Assembly (NCBI RefSeq): GCF_037113525.1
Contig: NZ_CP146963.1
Location: 1 to 64,000, forward strand
DNA: 64,000 nt
Reading direction: 5' to 3'
From: Butyrivibrio fibrisolvens
GTDB taxonomy: Bacteria > Bacillota > Clostridia > Lachnospirales > Lachnospiraceae
In this document: one piece after another, positions 36,614 through 47,299 of the stretch
Layout: the number at the start of each line of letters is the position of its first letter
Numbering within the stretch: the first letter of the stretch is position 1
Made by a program: the position numbers and the translations under genes
The notes under the pieces: model-generated
Seen by the model: the letters and a program-made list of their open reading frames with translations, nothing else
Databases searched by the model: none
What the model was told of the DNA's origin: nothing

Positions 36614-37642
36614 ATGAACAAGAAAACATTACTTCTCGTTTCAACAGATGAAGAATACAACCTGAATATTGAAACAAAGCTTGCGCTGCAGCTTTCCTCT
36701 TCGGTAGTACTTGAGATCATATCTGACATCCTGTATTTGGAAGAATACCAGAAGAAACCGAGAAAAGTCAGCTTACTGATAGTTGAAGAAAAAAGCGTAT
36801 CACTGATAAGCCAGAATCTTCAGGCAGAAAAAGTATTGTTACTGAGTGAAGATACGATACTTAAAAGTGATAACCGTATCAGTAAGTTCGGCGGAGCACA
36901 GGCCATCATAAGAAGTCTTCCGGCAGATCTTATAAGAAGCGGAATGCTCAGTAGCCGAAAGACGCACATCATAGATGTTTGCTCCGTGGCAGGTGGCAGT
37001 GGCAAGACAGCTACAGCCATATGCGCAGGAATCAGGATGGCTCAAAAAGGCAAGAAGGTCCTGTATGTGAATCTTGAACCCTTTCAGCATTTCTACAACC
37101 TGTTAAATCCGGACACAACACGAAGATATATGTCTGACAAGCTTATTCATGCAATAGCAATAAACCCCCATATGGCTGCGGATTGCGCACTTGAAGAAAT
37201 GATCCATGAACAGATCGATATATTACCACAGCTTAAGGGACTTACAGGAACATATCAGATAACATTTACATCACTGCTTGCACTTATCGATGAGCTTGCA
37301 GGAAGACAGATATACGATTATATAATTGCAGAATTCCCTGAAGGCCTGACTTCAGAAATACAGATGAGACTATTTTCCAGCGAGACTATCCTTGTTACAT
37401 GTATGCAGAATAAGGATAGTGCAGAGAGAATAAAAGCCTTTGCTGAAATAATGAAAACTCTGTCAGGACAGCTTTATATAACATGTGGAAGATGCGAGTC
37501 CAATAAAGAAAATCATATCAATGAGATTTCACATAACCTTGGATACCCGGTATGTGAATATGTTCCACAGATCAATGATTATAGTATAGATAATCTGTTA
37601 GACAGAGGATGCTATAAAAACACAGCAGCAGCGTTAATCTAA
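36614..37642 (+). CDS. MinD/ParA-like ATPase of the secretion operon
   Basis: 342 residues. An N-terminal receiver-like domain of about 110 residues lacks an obvious phosphorylation motif. It is followed by a MinD/ParA/CpaE-type ATPase with deviant Walker A VAGGSGKTAT (Lys131) and VLYVNLEP as switch strand. In ESX systems ParA-like proteins such as EspI occur with EccC; here it directly precedes EssC. It may position or regulate the translocase. Its start lies 17 bases after the previous stop. Confidence 0.75.
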   Translation: MNKKTLLLVSTDEEYNLNIETKLALQLSSSVVLEIISDILYLEEYQKKPRKVSLLIVEEKSVSLISQNLQAEKVLLLSEDTILKSDNRISKFGGAQAIIRSLPADLIRSGMLSSRKTHIIDVCSVAGGSGKTATAICAGIRMAQKGKKVLYVNLEPFQHFYNLLNPDTTRRYMSDKLIHAIAINPHMAADCALEEMIHEQIDILPQLKGLTGTYQITFTSLLALIDELAGRQIYDYIIAEFPEGLTSEIQMRLFSSETILVTCMQNKDSAERIKAFAEIMKTLSGQLYITCGRCESNKENHINEISHNLGYPVCEYVPQINDYSIDNLLDRGCYKNTAAALI

Positions 37643-37694
37643 CAAGAAACGCGAATGCGAACACCCGATAAAACCGGAGAAATTCGAAACCAAA

Positions 37695-40600
37695 ATGAAC
37701 TACAGTATCATAATTTACAGTAACAAGTTTTATAAAGAGATACCCCTTGAGAACAAAACCTCACTCTCAATAGGTAATACCAAGGAATGTCAGCTGAGAT
37801 TTGGTAAGGACAGATTCTTTGAAAAGTTTCGCCTGGATGTTTTGAAACAGGAAGACAAATATATCCTTACAGTATCAGGTAATATCGACATGAGCACGGA
37901 TAAGACAATAAAGGAAAAAGTTCATTTCCTTAATGTCGGAGACCGCATTGCCGTTAATTATGAAGATTCCGGTATAGCTTTTCTCTATGTAGAATTTGCA
38001 TATGATTTTGGTATACATTCAAAAGATTACAATATGAAGATAAATGTCCCAAGGCAGGGACAGTTCCTGATGGGTTCAATGTCAGGATGCGAGATCATCA
38101 TAAATGATCCCGTAATAGGTAAAAGCTATCTTTCTGTAACTTCTGTAGAAACCGAAAGAGGATGTGAATATAAACTTGATATATCTCATGCACCATTTGC
38201 AGTATCTGTAAACGGATTCCCGGTAAGAGCTGATAATGCTATTTTTACTGAAAATAGTTTTCTTTCAGTATACGGACATGATTTCTATTTTAGAGACGGT
38301 GCCTGGTATGTAAGTGATGATGGAAAGGTAACAACATCCTTTGATTGCCAGCACATCAAGCAGTCCAATAATGAACTTCAATATCCTAAATTTGTCAGAA
38401 ATTTCAGACTTCAGTATAAGGTCCCTTCAGACAAGCTTGAGATCAAAGACCCTCAGGAAAAGGGTGATAAAGATGATAAGGAACTCTTTTGGACTATCCT
38501 TCCAATGTTGTCATCTCTTTGTATAATGGTTGGTCTTAGAAGCTTTGTATTTAAGGGCGGAGCTAAATTTGCTTTATACATGGGAGCGATGATGGGTGTC
38601 AGTATCGTTATGACAATCATCAACTTCTTCAGAAGCAAAAAGAAGCAGCACAGAAAAGATGTTGAAAGATATGAAAAATATGAAGAATACATGGACCGTA
38701 AGGAAAAAGAAGTACAGGAAGCCCGTCAGCAGGAAAAAGAAATACTGACGATCATGAATCCTTCGGTCACAGAAGCTGTTGATCGTATCAGAGACTTCGA
38801 TGCACACCTGTTTGAAAAAGACAGAGATCAGGACGATTTCCTGAATATAAGAATAGGCGTCGGAAGAGTAGAATCTCAAAGACAGGTTACTTTCAAAGAC
38901 CGCGATTATATTGAACTGAACGACCCTCTTATGGAATATCCGGAGAAGGCTCATGATAAATATCAGTACATAGAAGAAAATCCAGTAACTGTAAATCTTA
39001 AGGAAATAAGCGGACTTGGAATTGTAGGCAACAGACAGGGCCTTCGCAATATCCTGTATAACCTTATCATTGCAATATCAGCCCAGCACTTCTTCAACCA
39101 GGTACATATGTTCCTGATCATCAAACAGGAAGATATAGCTGATTTTAACTGGACCAGATGGATTCCTCATATGACAGATGATGAAAGCGGAATCCGTTAT
39201 ATATCCTATGATGAAGACACAAGAAAAAGATTACTGCAGTATCTTTATTCAGAACTTAGCGCAAGAAAAAATGATAAGAACTCTAATAAAGTAGTAAGAG
39301 TTCATTTAATTGTTTTCGTATACAGATCAGATGAGATAAACGGACATCCTGTTACAGAACTTGCAGAAGATGCCAAGGATCTTGACTGTACCTTTGTATT
39401 TCTTGATGAGTATCCTGAGCAGATCCATTATGCAATTAACAAGGTTATATTCCTTAAAGATGGTGACAATAAAGGAACACTTCAGGATGTGGAATCAGCT
39501 GAGATCGTTCAGGAATTTAAGTATCCTGTTCTTTCATTAAAGCAGGTATCAGATGCAGCTATAAAGCTTGCTCCTGTGTATGTTGAAGAGATCAACATCG
39601 ACAGTTCACTTCCTAAGAACATGTCACTCTTTTCACTCTTAAAAGTAATGAGTGCATATGATCTTGATCTGGATAATAGATGGAGCAGTTCAGATATAAC
39701 AAAAAGTATGGCAGCTCCTATTGGTGTTACTGCAGACGGAAGCGTACTTAGTCTTGATATACATGAAAAAGCACACGGCCCTCACGGCCTTGTAGCAGGA
39801 ACTACAGGTTCCGGTAAATCAGAGCTTTTACAGACTTTTGTACTGTCTCTGGCAACCCTCTTCCATCCTTATGAACTTAGTTTTGTTATCATCGACTTTA
39901 AGGGTGGTGGTATGGCCAACCAGTTCCGTGACCTTCCACACCTTAACGGTGCTATCACAAACATTGATGGTAAGCAGATCGACAGATCACTTAAATCGAT
40001 CAAGGCAGAGCTGATGAAGCGTCAGAGACTGTTTGCACAGTTTGACGTTAACAGGATCGACGATTATATCAAGCTCTTCAAGGCAGGAACAGCCAAGGTA
40101 CCGCTTCCTCACCTTATACTTATAGTCGACGAGTTTGCCGAACTTAAGACAGACCAGCCTGAATTCATGAAAGAGCTGATCAGTACAGCCCGTATCGGAC
40201 GATCACTTGGCGTACACATGATACTTGCAACCCAGAAACCTGCAGGTGTCGTAAACGATCAGATCTGGAGTAACTCCAAGTTCAAACTCTGTCTGAAGGT
40301 TCAGGATGCATCAGACTCCAAAGAAGTACTTAAGTCCCCTCTTGCCGCTGACATCAAGGAACCGGGACGTGCATATCTTGAAGTTGGTAATAACGAGATA
40401 TTCTTACTGTTCCAATCAGCATATAGTGGAGCGCCTGCAACAATGCTGGGCGTAGATGAACAGAAAGAGTTTGAGCTTCGAGCAGTCGGACTTGGTGGAC
40501 AGCGACAGATCATCTACCATCAGGAGAAGAAGAAGCAGGAAGAAGCAGATACTCAGATGGATGCGATCGTAGCACATATTCATGAATATTGTGAAAAAAA

Positions 40601-42275
40601 TAAGATCGCAAAAATGTCACCTATATGTCTGCCGCCCATTGAGAATAAAATACCATTTACTCTTGAAGGATTTGAAAAGAGCGAAAGCGATATATGTATT
40701 CCTCTGGGAATATATGATGATCCTGATAATCAGGTTCAGAAGGCAACAGAGCTTAACCTGACCATGAACAACACACTTGTTGCAGGTGCATCAAGATCAG
40801 GTAAAACAAGCCTTCTTCAGCTGATCATCAGATCAGTATGTGAATTATATACACCGCAGGATGTAAATATCTACATTATCGACTTTGCATCCATGATCCT
40901 TAAGAAGTTTGAAAAGCTTAAGTTTGTAGCTGGTGTCATCACACCAAGAGATGATGATATGCTCAAGACCTTTGTAAAGATGATAAATGAAGAGGTCGAA
41001 AAGCGTAAGAAGATCCTTGCAGAAAGCGGATATGGTTCATACAGCATATACAGACAAAGTGGTCATAGAGATCTTCCACAGATCATCCTTATGATAGATA
41101 ACTTTGGTAACCTGAAAGAGCTGTATGAAAAGTATGTTGACGTATTCCTTATGCTCTTTAGAGACGGTAACAGTGTAGGAATTACTGTAGTTACAACAGT
41201 TACCCAGGCATCAAGAATCGGTTACAAATACATTGCAAACTTTGGACAGATGCTGGCTTATCACTGTGCATCATCAGCAGAGTATTCCAGCTTGTTTGAA
41301 AAGTGCAAGATGGAACCTGATGATACTCCGGGTCGATTCCTTATTTCAATTGACAGAACCATCTACGAAGGACAGACCTATGAGGCATTTGATGCAGAGG
41401 ATGATAGTAAGAGAATTGAAATCATTGATGAATATATAGAATCAGTAAATGAGAGATTCAAAGATTCTAAGATCAGACGTATTCCTATCATGCCTAACGT
41501 TGTTGGAAGAGCATATTTCGACGAGATTGGATATCAGGCCAAAGCGCCATATGAGATTCCTGTCGGTGTTGATTATCTCACAACATCGCTTAAATCCATC
41601 GATCTCATGGAATATGACTTCCTTGGAATGCTCGGTGTCAAAGAGCATGGTCTTTATGATATGGAGGATTATATCATTTCAACACTGCTTGAAAGAAGGA
41701 AGGAACATCCTGTTGAAATCCGTATCCTTGACAGAATTGACAGACACTTCGAGTGGACCAAGAAATATGAAGACAATGTATTGTATACTTTGAACCCTGG
41801 AAATGCTCCTTTCTTTGTAAAAGATATAGAGCAGGTTATGGCTGAAAGATATAATAACAAGCTTGCAGGTAAGAACGTTGAAGATGAACATGGCATGATG
41901 GTACTGTTCATCAATAACCAGGATTGTTACAGTGCTATTGATAATAATGCTGAGGCATCACAGATGTTTGCAAGACTTACTAACAAGTACAGACAGATGG
42001 GCCTGTGTATTATCATGGGACAGCTTCCTAATACCGGACTTAGCTATGGTGCTGCACAGTGTATCAAGAATGCAAGAGATGCTCTTAGATTCTTCATGTT
42101 CTGTAACCTTGATGAACAGAGAAACCTGGATTTCTCAATGTCTGTTACAAGAGAATTTTCAAAAGCGCTTACAACTAATGAAGGCTATTATGTTGAAGGT
42201 TCTCATATCACAAAGCTGCGCACAGTAAAACCAGATCAGCTTGGAGATGAAGATGAAAATGATATAATTGCATAA
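37695..42275 (+). CDS. essC: EssC-type FtsK/SpoIIIE ATPase, type VII secretion motor
   Basis: 1526 residues, matching EssC length. Two FHA-like domains at about 1-110 and 110-210, then a paired transmembrane hairpin at about 265-315 (FWTILPMLSSLCIMVG onward) and a charged coiled-coil. ATPase 1 has Walker A GTTGSGKS at 702-709 and the DFKGGG and LIVDEFAEL motifs. ATPase 2 has GASRSGKT at 1031-1038. A third C-terminal ATPase-like domain lacks a good Walker A, as is usual in EssC. It drives export of WXG-type substrates and is the strongest evidence that this locus is type VII secretion. Last gene of the core operon. Confidence 0.96.
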   Translation: MNYSIIIYSNKFYKEIPLENKTSLSIGNTKECQLRFGKDRFFEKFRLDVLKQEDKYILTVSGNIDMSTDKTIKEKVHFLNVGDRIAVNYEDSGIAFLYVEFAYDFGIHSKDYNMKINVPRQGQFLMGSMSGCEIIINDPVIGKSYLSVTSVETERGCEYKLDISHAPFAVSVNGFPVRADNAIFTENSFLSVYGHDFYFRDGAWYVSDDGKVTTSFDCQHIKQSNNELQYPKFVRNFRLQYKVPSDKLEIKDPQEKGDKDDKELFWTILPMLSSLCIMVGLRSFVFKGGAKFALYMGAMMGVSIVMTIINFFRSKKKQHRKDVERYEKYEEYMDRKEKEVQEARQQEKEILTIMNPSVTEAVDRIRDFDAHLFEKDRDQDDFLNIRIGVGRVESQRQVTFKDRDYIELNDPLMEYPEKAHDKYQYIEENPVTVNLKEISGLGIVGNRQGLRNILYNLIIAISAQHFFNQVHMFLIIKQEDIADFNWTRWIPHMTDDESGIRYISYDEDTRKRLLQYLYSELSARKNDKNSNKVVRVHLIVFVYRSDEINGHPVTELAEDAKDLDCTFVFLDEYPEQIHYAINKVIFLKDGDNKGTLQDVESAEIVQEFKYPVLSLKQVSDAAIKLAPVYVEEINIDSSLPKNMSLFSLLKVMSAYDLDLDNRWSSSDITKSMAAPIGVTADGSVLSLDIHEKAHGPHGLVAGTTGSGKSELLQTFVLSLATLFHPYELSFVIIDFKGGGMANQFRDLPHLNGAITNIDGKQIDRSLKSIKAELMKRQRLFAQFDVNRIDDYIKLFKAGTAKVPLPHLILIVDEFAELKTDQPEFMKELISTARIGRSLGVHMILATQKPAGVVNDQIWSNSKFKLCLKVQDASDSKEVLKSPLAADIKEPGRAYLEVGNNEIFLLFQSAYSGAPATMLGVDEQKEFELRAVGLGGQRQIIYHQEKKKQEEADTQMDAIVAHIHEYCEKNKIAKMSPICLPPIENKIPFTLEGFEKSESDICIPLGIYDDPDNQVQKATELNLTMNNTLVAGASRSGKTSLLQLIIRSVCELYTPQDVNIYIIDFASMILKKFEKLKFVAGVITPRDDDMLKTFVKMINEEVEKRKKILAESGYGSYSIYRQSGHRDLPQIILMIDNFGNLKELYEKYVDVFLMLFRDGNSVGITVVTTVTQASRIGYKYIANFGQMLAYHCASSAEYSSLFEKCKMEPDDTPGRFLISIDRTIYEGQTYEAFDAEDDSKRIEIIDEYIESVNERFKDSKIRRIPIMPNVVGRAYFDEIGYQAKAPYEIPVGVDYLTTSLKSIDLMEYDFLGMLGVKEHGLYDMEDYIISTLLERRKEHPVEIRILDRIDRHFEWTKKYEDNVLYTLNPGNAPFFVKDIEQVMAERYNNKLAGKNVEDEHGMMVLFINNQDCYSAIDNNAEASQMFARLTNKYRQMGLCIIMGQLPNTGLSYGAAQCIKNARDALRFFMFCNLDEQRNLDFSMSVTREFSKALTTNEGYYVEGSHITKLRTVKPDQLGDEDENDIIA

Positions 42276-42289
42276 ATTTGGAATGATAA

Positions 42290-42315
42290 GGCGATGCTGC
42301 ATGGCATCGCTTTTT
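42290..42315 (+). terminator. Terminator after essC
   Basis: GGCGATGC pairs with GGCATCGC around a five-base loop, followed by five T residues. Confidence 0.88.
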
Positions 42316-42327
42316 CTGTTGAAGGTA

Positions 42328-42406
42328 TCCGACGAAATGCATTTCGTCGCATGAAAAATGCATTTCGTCGGATAATAAGGTGACTAAATGCAAATGAGCG
42401 TAAGAT
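42328..42406 (+). promoter_or_regulatory. 21-bp repeat promoter, locus 3 (effector 2)
   Basis: Two units with reference C at 42348 and 42369, 21 bp apart. The first forms the perfect 20-base palindrome CGACGAAATGCATTTCGTCG. TAAGAT begins at 42401, 32 nt from the last C. The leader then has GAGTTTTTA and a TTTCTGAT / ATCAGAAA hairpin, closely matching locus 4. Confidence 0.78.
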
Positions 42407-42493
42407 ATTGTTGAGTTTTTATAACTTTCTGATCGTTTAACATATAGAAATCAGAAATATTAAATATTTTCAAAAAGTATAGGAGCACAACTT

Positions 42494-45400
42494 ATGGGCA
42501 GAATCAAATGGAACCTCGACCTACTTGAAGAGGTGAAGAAACAGCATGACGAAGCAATGACCGCAACAGAACAGGTTATCAATAACGGAAAATCTGATCT
42601 TTCATCCTTGACAGAAGACGTCTGGGAAGGCGAAGATGGCGATATGGCAAGAGACCAGCTTCATGATCTTCTAAATAAAGAGATGGTAGAGACATGGAAG
42701 GAACTCGATGCATGTAATGAAGCTATACAGAAGGCTCAAAAGACAGCATATGAATCAAAGAATTTCTGTAACAGATTCCCGCAGATATTCAGAAGTGGAT
42801 CCATGCCTTCAGAATCAGATCAGGGCGCATGCAGTGGAGATCTTTTATGCGATAACGATAGCTGTTCTTCTCTTAAAGACTCTATGTCAGAAGCAGGACA
42901 GAGAGCATTAAACGTAAAGAGTAAGGTAGAAAGTGCAGAAAGTGTCCTTGCAGAGCTCGAAACAGATGTTGCAAAATTCGATTACTCTTCATATACAGAG
43001 CCAATCAAAACCCAGACACAGAATGTTGCAGATCGCACAGGTGTTTATAATAGTTCTGTTAGTAGATACGAACAGAAAACTCAGGAAATGGATAATACAT
43101 TTTCTAATGAGCTTATAGCTGCAACTCCAGTGGCAGTACCTGAACCATTTGATCCTTCATGTCTTGAACTTGGTGACGATGTTCATATGAAGGATGGAGA
43201 TATCATCAACTTCCTTGAAGAATATAATGCTGTAGAACTTGGTGGTAAATTAAGTGATGCCCAGCTTGAAAATATACTTGAAAGGCTTTTTGATAAGAAA
43301 GATATAGATGTATCAAGACTTTCAGAAGAGGACTTTGGTATTGCTTTTATTAATCTTCCTGAAGAACAGAAAAAAGCAGTACTTCTTGAAATGGGATACT
43401 CTAACGACCAGATAGAGTCTATACTTGAATCATGCAAAGGTCAGAAAGGCCCAGCTGCAGGTTCAGCCTTTGCAAGAACACTTGTTGATAGAATAGCAGG
43501 TAAAAATAAGAATAGATACCATGGTGGTGATGATAAGACAGTATTAAAAAAAGCGCTTGGCTTATCTGGATTAAGAAGACCTGGCGATGGAATTGCTAAG
43601 ACTCATGCTGAAACATATGCTGGTGATGAAAAATTATTCGGAAAAGCATCTGAAGAAACTAAAAAAGAACACAAAGAAAAGCAAAAAGAAAAACAGAAAA
43701 AGGAAGCGAATAATGATACGAGTACGATTACGTATTCAGGTGAAGCAGACTCAAACGGTACATATGATGAATATATGACAGAAGATGAAGAAGTTAATGC
43801 TGAAATCAAAAGATTGTTAGATAAGTATGAAGAAAACGGTTGTTTTGATGACGAGAATCTTAGTTGGGATCAAATGGATGATGTTACTAAAAAAGCGTTA
43901 TCAAGGATAGCTGAAGTTGACATTTATAAGATAGAGTATTCTTTATCTAATTTGGAATGCGCAGAAAGCTTAAAACGCGTTGATAATATACTGTTGTATT
44001 TATGTAATGATCGTGTCCTGCCCGAAGGGACGGTATTTAATAGTAATTATTTAGATGAAATGTATGGGTATATGTCAAATGACATTGTTAAGCAGTATCT
44101 GGAAGAGTTGAAGGCATTAAAACAAGAAGATTACTCGTATACGGTAGGAGGAGTATGGCCTAATGTACATATAGGACCAGATGGAGTGGTATTTGAGCTG
44201 ATAGATAATATTTCAATGGATATAACAGAGATTTTATGTCACAAATCAGATTGGAGAATTAAAGAAGAAGTGATAGCTGCAAATTTGGATGGATATCTTG
44301 AATTATTATGTGACGACGATAATTCAAATGATGAATCGGCTATCAAAGGAATAGATTTGTGGATGAAAAATTTTATAATTGAAAAAGAAGAAGACGGAAA
44401 GAGATATGTAGCATATGATGAAAAGTTAATCAAGGATGTGTTGGCATACAAATATGATGGATTAGCCCATCAATTACTTAGTTCTCTCGATAAACAAATT
44501 GAAATGAGAAGAGAAAGTGGAGAACCTGACCCCACAGTAATTGCGGAATTAACTTCAAGTTTGGCTACTATTGAAAATACATATCTTAAGGCAGAAAAAT
44601 ATGGAGCTGGAGTAAAACTATCAATTATTTCGGATTATTCTGATGAGATTAATGAAGTGGTGGCATATGCTGTAACCAAAACTTCTACAAAAAATTTTTT
44701 TATGAATGGTGATGAGTATGATTGGGATGCAATAAAGGAATGGTGCCAATTAGAATTGCCTTTAGCACAGGAAGTAGAATATGATTTCCTTGTAGATTGT
44801 CTTGTAAAAATGAGCGATACGAATATGGATAATTTTTTGGACAATGCACAAATAATTAAATCTTTTGGTAAGGCATATGAATATGACTATTCAGATCAAG
44901 TTATGATACTAATGGCAAAGTATGAAAAAAAAGCCAAGGACCTAGTGGTAGCAATAGATAGTGATGAGAATACTCGGAATTATACAAGAGCTATTTGCTG
45001 TTCACAGGCAGTTGCTACAGTTAAGAGATCTCAATGTATAGGATATTCAAGCTTAACATTTGACGAAGAAGAGGGCTCATATATAGTTAATTTGGATCGC
45101 TATAATGGCGTATATATCACTCAAGAAGACTATATAAAGGTATATCCGGCTTATGCAGCAAAAAATATGAGTCAAAAGATAAATGATGGTATACTTAACC
45201 TTATTGAACCTAGTAAGATGGGATGTGCAGCTTCAATTCTGGATGGACTTTTGCAATGTGCAACTATAGGAGCAATGCCATTTTCATATCTTGGGTGTGC
45301 AGTAGCAGAATATCTTGCATCTACTATAGCTGGAGGTATAGCCGCTGCGTGTGGTGTAGCAGGCAGCTATTTGGAAGATTATCGTGCCTTTAGTAGTGCT

Positions 45401-46162
45401 GAAGGCGGATTGGACCTACAAAGTATGGTTCTAAGTTACGGGGTCCATGGTTATTTGGTAGAACAATCAATAAATGGGGCACTTGAATACAACGTTGTCA
45501 TAGATTCATTTGATGAGAGCATGATTCATGCAGCGACAATTTATTATAATGAGTGCATGGCAGGTCAATCTAATAATTCTGGTGCTAAACCAATAACCAC
45601 ACAACAGCTAAAAGATTCATTTTTAATGCAGAATGAAACTACTATAAATTATAGTAAATTTTTCGAAAATGGGGGCGAAGATAGAATTGATGATATTAGC
45701 TATACGATAGGCTTAATTGCAGGATATTTGAATGATGGTGATTATTTTTATCGTTCAAATGATATAACATCTATGCAAGCAAGTGAAGCGGCAGAAGTAT
45801 ACATTCGTATGAGAGAGTATGTTGAACAATATCCCCAAAATTATAGAGGTGTTGAAAATTTAGAACAGTTAACTGATATTGAATTAAAAAAAGTATATCA
45901 GATACTCTTAATTGCAGGATATATGTATGAGGGTGAAGATTCAAGTGATATAACACCTGAGCAAGCAAATGAAGAAGGTGAAGATTCAAATGATATAACA
46001 CCTGAGCAAGTAAATGAAGCGGAAGAAGTTTATGCTCGTATGAAAACGTATATCGAACAACATCCTGAAAAATATGGTGATGTTAAAAATTTGGAACAGT
46101 TATCTGATGCTGAATTACAAACATTATATCAATTGGAAGAAGGTATAATTGATGAAGAATAA
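42494..46162 (+). CDS. Type VII secretion effector-like protein 2 (WXG N-terminus)
   Basis: 1222 residues, the longest paralogue. N-terminal module with W44-E-G46 in EDVWEGEDGD and conserved Cys residues (DACN, NFCN, GACSG, LLCD, DSC). Up to about residue 340 it is almost identical to effector 3 in protein and DNA, then diverges sharply and becomes more AT-rich. A Lys-rich stretch near 400-410 leads to a module (EVNAEIKRLLDKYEEN) shared with effectors 1 and 3. A hydrophobic Ala/Gly-rich region near 925-965 could insert in membranes. The C-terminus has two copies of a roughly 60-residue repeat, including a 45-base direct repeat from 45932. No enzymatic toxin motif is recognised. AGGAG precedes the ATG. 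Confidence 0.7.
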   Translation: MGRIKWNLDLLEEVKKQHDEAMTATEQVINNGKSDLSSLTEDVWEGEDGDMARDQLHDLLNKEMVETWKELDACNEAIQKAQKTAYESKNFCNRFPQIFRSGSMPSESDQGACSGDLLCDNDSCSSLKDSMSEAGQRALNVKSKVESAESVLAELETDVAKFDYSSYTEPIKTQTQNVADRTGVYNSSVSRYEQKTQEMDNTFSNELIAATPVAVPEPFDPSCLELGDDVHMKDGDIINFLEEYNAVELGGKLSDAQLENILERLFDKKDIDVSRLSEEDFGIAFINLPEEQKKAVLLEMGYSNDQIESILESCKGQKGPAAGSAFARTLVDRIAGKNKNRYHGGDDKTVLKKALGLSGLRRPGDGIAKTHAETYAGDEKLFGKASEETKKEHKEKQKEKQKKEANNDTSTITYSGEADSNGTYDEYMTEDEEVNAEIKRLLDKYEENGCFDDENLSWDQMDDVTKKALSRIAEVDIYKIEYSLSNLECAESLKRVDNILLYLCNDRVLPEGTVFNSNYLDEMYGYMSNDIVKQYLEELKALKQEDYSYTVGGVWPNVHIGPDGVVFELIDNISMDITEILCHKSDWRIKEEVIAANLDGYLELLCDDDNSNDESAIKGIDLWMKNFIIEKEEDGKRYVAYDEKLIKDVLAYKYDGLAHQLLSSLDKQIEMRRESGEPDPTVIAELTSSLATIENTYLKAEKYGAGVKLSIISDYSDEINEVVAYAVTKTSTKNFFMNGDEYDWDAIKEWCQLELPLAQEVEYDFLVDCLVKMSDTNMDNFLDNAQIIKSFGKAYEYDYSDQVMILMAKYEKKAKDLVVAIDSDENTRNYTRAICCSQAVATVKRSQCIGYSSLTFDEEEGSYIVNLDRYNGVYITQEDYIKVYPAYAAKNMSQKINDGILNLIEPSKMGCAASILDGLLQCATIGAMPFSYLGCAVAEYLASTIAGGIAAACGVAGSYLEDYRAFSSAEGGLDLQSMVLSYGVHGYLVEQSINGALEYNVVIDSFDESMIHAATIYYNECMAGQSNNSGAKPITTQQLKDSFLMQNETTINYSKFFENGGEDRIDDISYTIGLIAGYLNDGDYFYRSNDITSMQASEAAEVYIRMREYVEQYPQNYRGVENLEQLTDIELKKVYQILLIAGYMYEGEDSSDITPEQANEEGEDSNDITPEQVNEAEEVYARMKTYIEQHPEKYGDVKNLEQLSDAELQTLYQLEEGIIDEE

Positions 46163-46955
46163 GAAGATAATTTATCTAATATTCCTGTTTTTAGTGCTTA
46201 TTATATCTGTGGCAATAATATATAAAGCATATGGATACTATCAAAATTATAAAAGAGAAGAGTATTATAACGAATGGGCAGATAAGTTTTTTTTCATAAA
46301 AAATAGTGATGGTGAAAAGACTATTGAAGAGTATGAACTTAAAGTTCAAGCTTTTTATTTTAATATGGAATATGGGAAAAGCTATACTTTAGAGGATCTT
46401 GAAAATGCATATTATGAAAGAAATGCCTTGTTCTATGATTATATGGATACTTATTTTGAGGTAAGATATTATCCGGAGGAATTATTTGACTCATTAGATA
46501 TTATTGTTTGGGAAGAATATAGGACTGTATTTAGTCATCTTACATCAGAAGAACAAGATAGAGTAATGGAAATATATCTAGAAGAACAGAAACTTGTTTT
46601 AAATTATTATGGCGATAGTCGTATTAAACTCTGTAAGTTAGAGTATATGCAGCAAAAAGAGTTCTATAAAATGTATAATGATGCTTCCTATGTATTGGAT
46701 GATAAAAAAATGGAAACAGATGAACCATTTGATGGAAGAACAAAGTATGAGGAACACCTTGTTATAACAAAGATTGAAGGAGATACTTTTACGCTTGAAA
46801 ACGAACAACATGGAGATGTTATTACGTATATTGGAACATATAACGGATCTAACAATTTTGAGGTGGGAGATCTAGTTTTTGTAGAGTTTTACTTTTATTC
46901 ATATTCACATGATACGTACTTTGATATTCAGTTTGAAAAGATGGAAAAAGAATAA
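46152..46955 (+). CDS. Membrane-anchored protein, candidate immunity to effector 2
   Basis: 267 residues from the ATG at 46152 (a TTG at 46149 is less likely). One N-terminal hydrophobic segment (IIYLIFLFLVLIISVAIIY) anchors an extracytoplasmic domain; the last 70 residues look beta-rich and OB-like (VITKIEGDTFTLENEQHGD). It overlaps the effector 2 stop by 11 bases, so it is translationally coupled, as expected of an immunity gene. No family is recognised. Confidence 0.6.
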   Translation: MKNKKIIYLIFLFLVLIISVAIIYKAYGYYQNYKREEYYNEWADKFFFIKNSDGEKTIEEYELKVQAFYFNMEYGKSYTLEDLENAYYERNALFYDYMDTYFEVRYYPEELFDSLDIIVWEEYRTVFSHLTSEEQDRVMEIYLEEQKLVLNYYGDSRIKLCKLEYMQQKEFYKMYNDASYVLDDKKMETDEPFDGRTKYEEHLVITKIEGDTFTLENEQHGDVITYIGTYNGSNNFEVGDLVFVEFYFYSYSHDTYFDIQFEKMEKE

Positions 46956-47045
46956 ATGTGTTATTGAAAATGGAAGAAATGTTGGAATTTCAGTAATGAT
47001 GTTATGAATAATTTATATTTCGATATTTTGAGTCTATTATTTATA

Positions 47046-47077
47046 AAGAGTGATGTCACATGGCATCGCTCTTTTTT
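47046..47077 (+). terminator. Terminator after the effector 2 unit
   Basis: AGAGTGATG pairs with CATCGCTCT, then six T residues. The rest of the 46956-47299 gap holds the locus 4 promoter and leader. Confidence 0.85.
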
Positions 47078-47137
47078 GTTGCCAGAAAAGAAATGATTTG
47101 AAAGTGACATGAATCTGTTGTTGATGTAAAAAAATCA

Positions 47138-47211
47138 TTAGATGTATTTCGTCGTATAAAAAATGCATTTCATCGGATAGTAAGGTGACAAAATGCAAAT
47201 AAGAGTAAGAT
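47138..47211 (+). promoter_or_regulatory. 21-bp repeat promoter, locus 4 (effector 3)
   Basis: Two units with reference C at 47153 and 47174, 21 bp apart (ATTTCGTCGTAT and GCATTTCATCGGAT). TAAGAT begins at 47206, 32 nt from the last C. GGGCTTTTA follows 13 nt after the start of the hexamer. The leader duplicates that of locus 3. Confidence 0.77.
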
Positions 47212-47299
47212 AATTTCGGGCTTTTATACCTTTCTGATTGATCATCATATAAAAATCAGAAAATCTTTAAATAATTTATAAAGTATTGGAGTAAATCTT

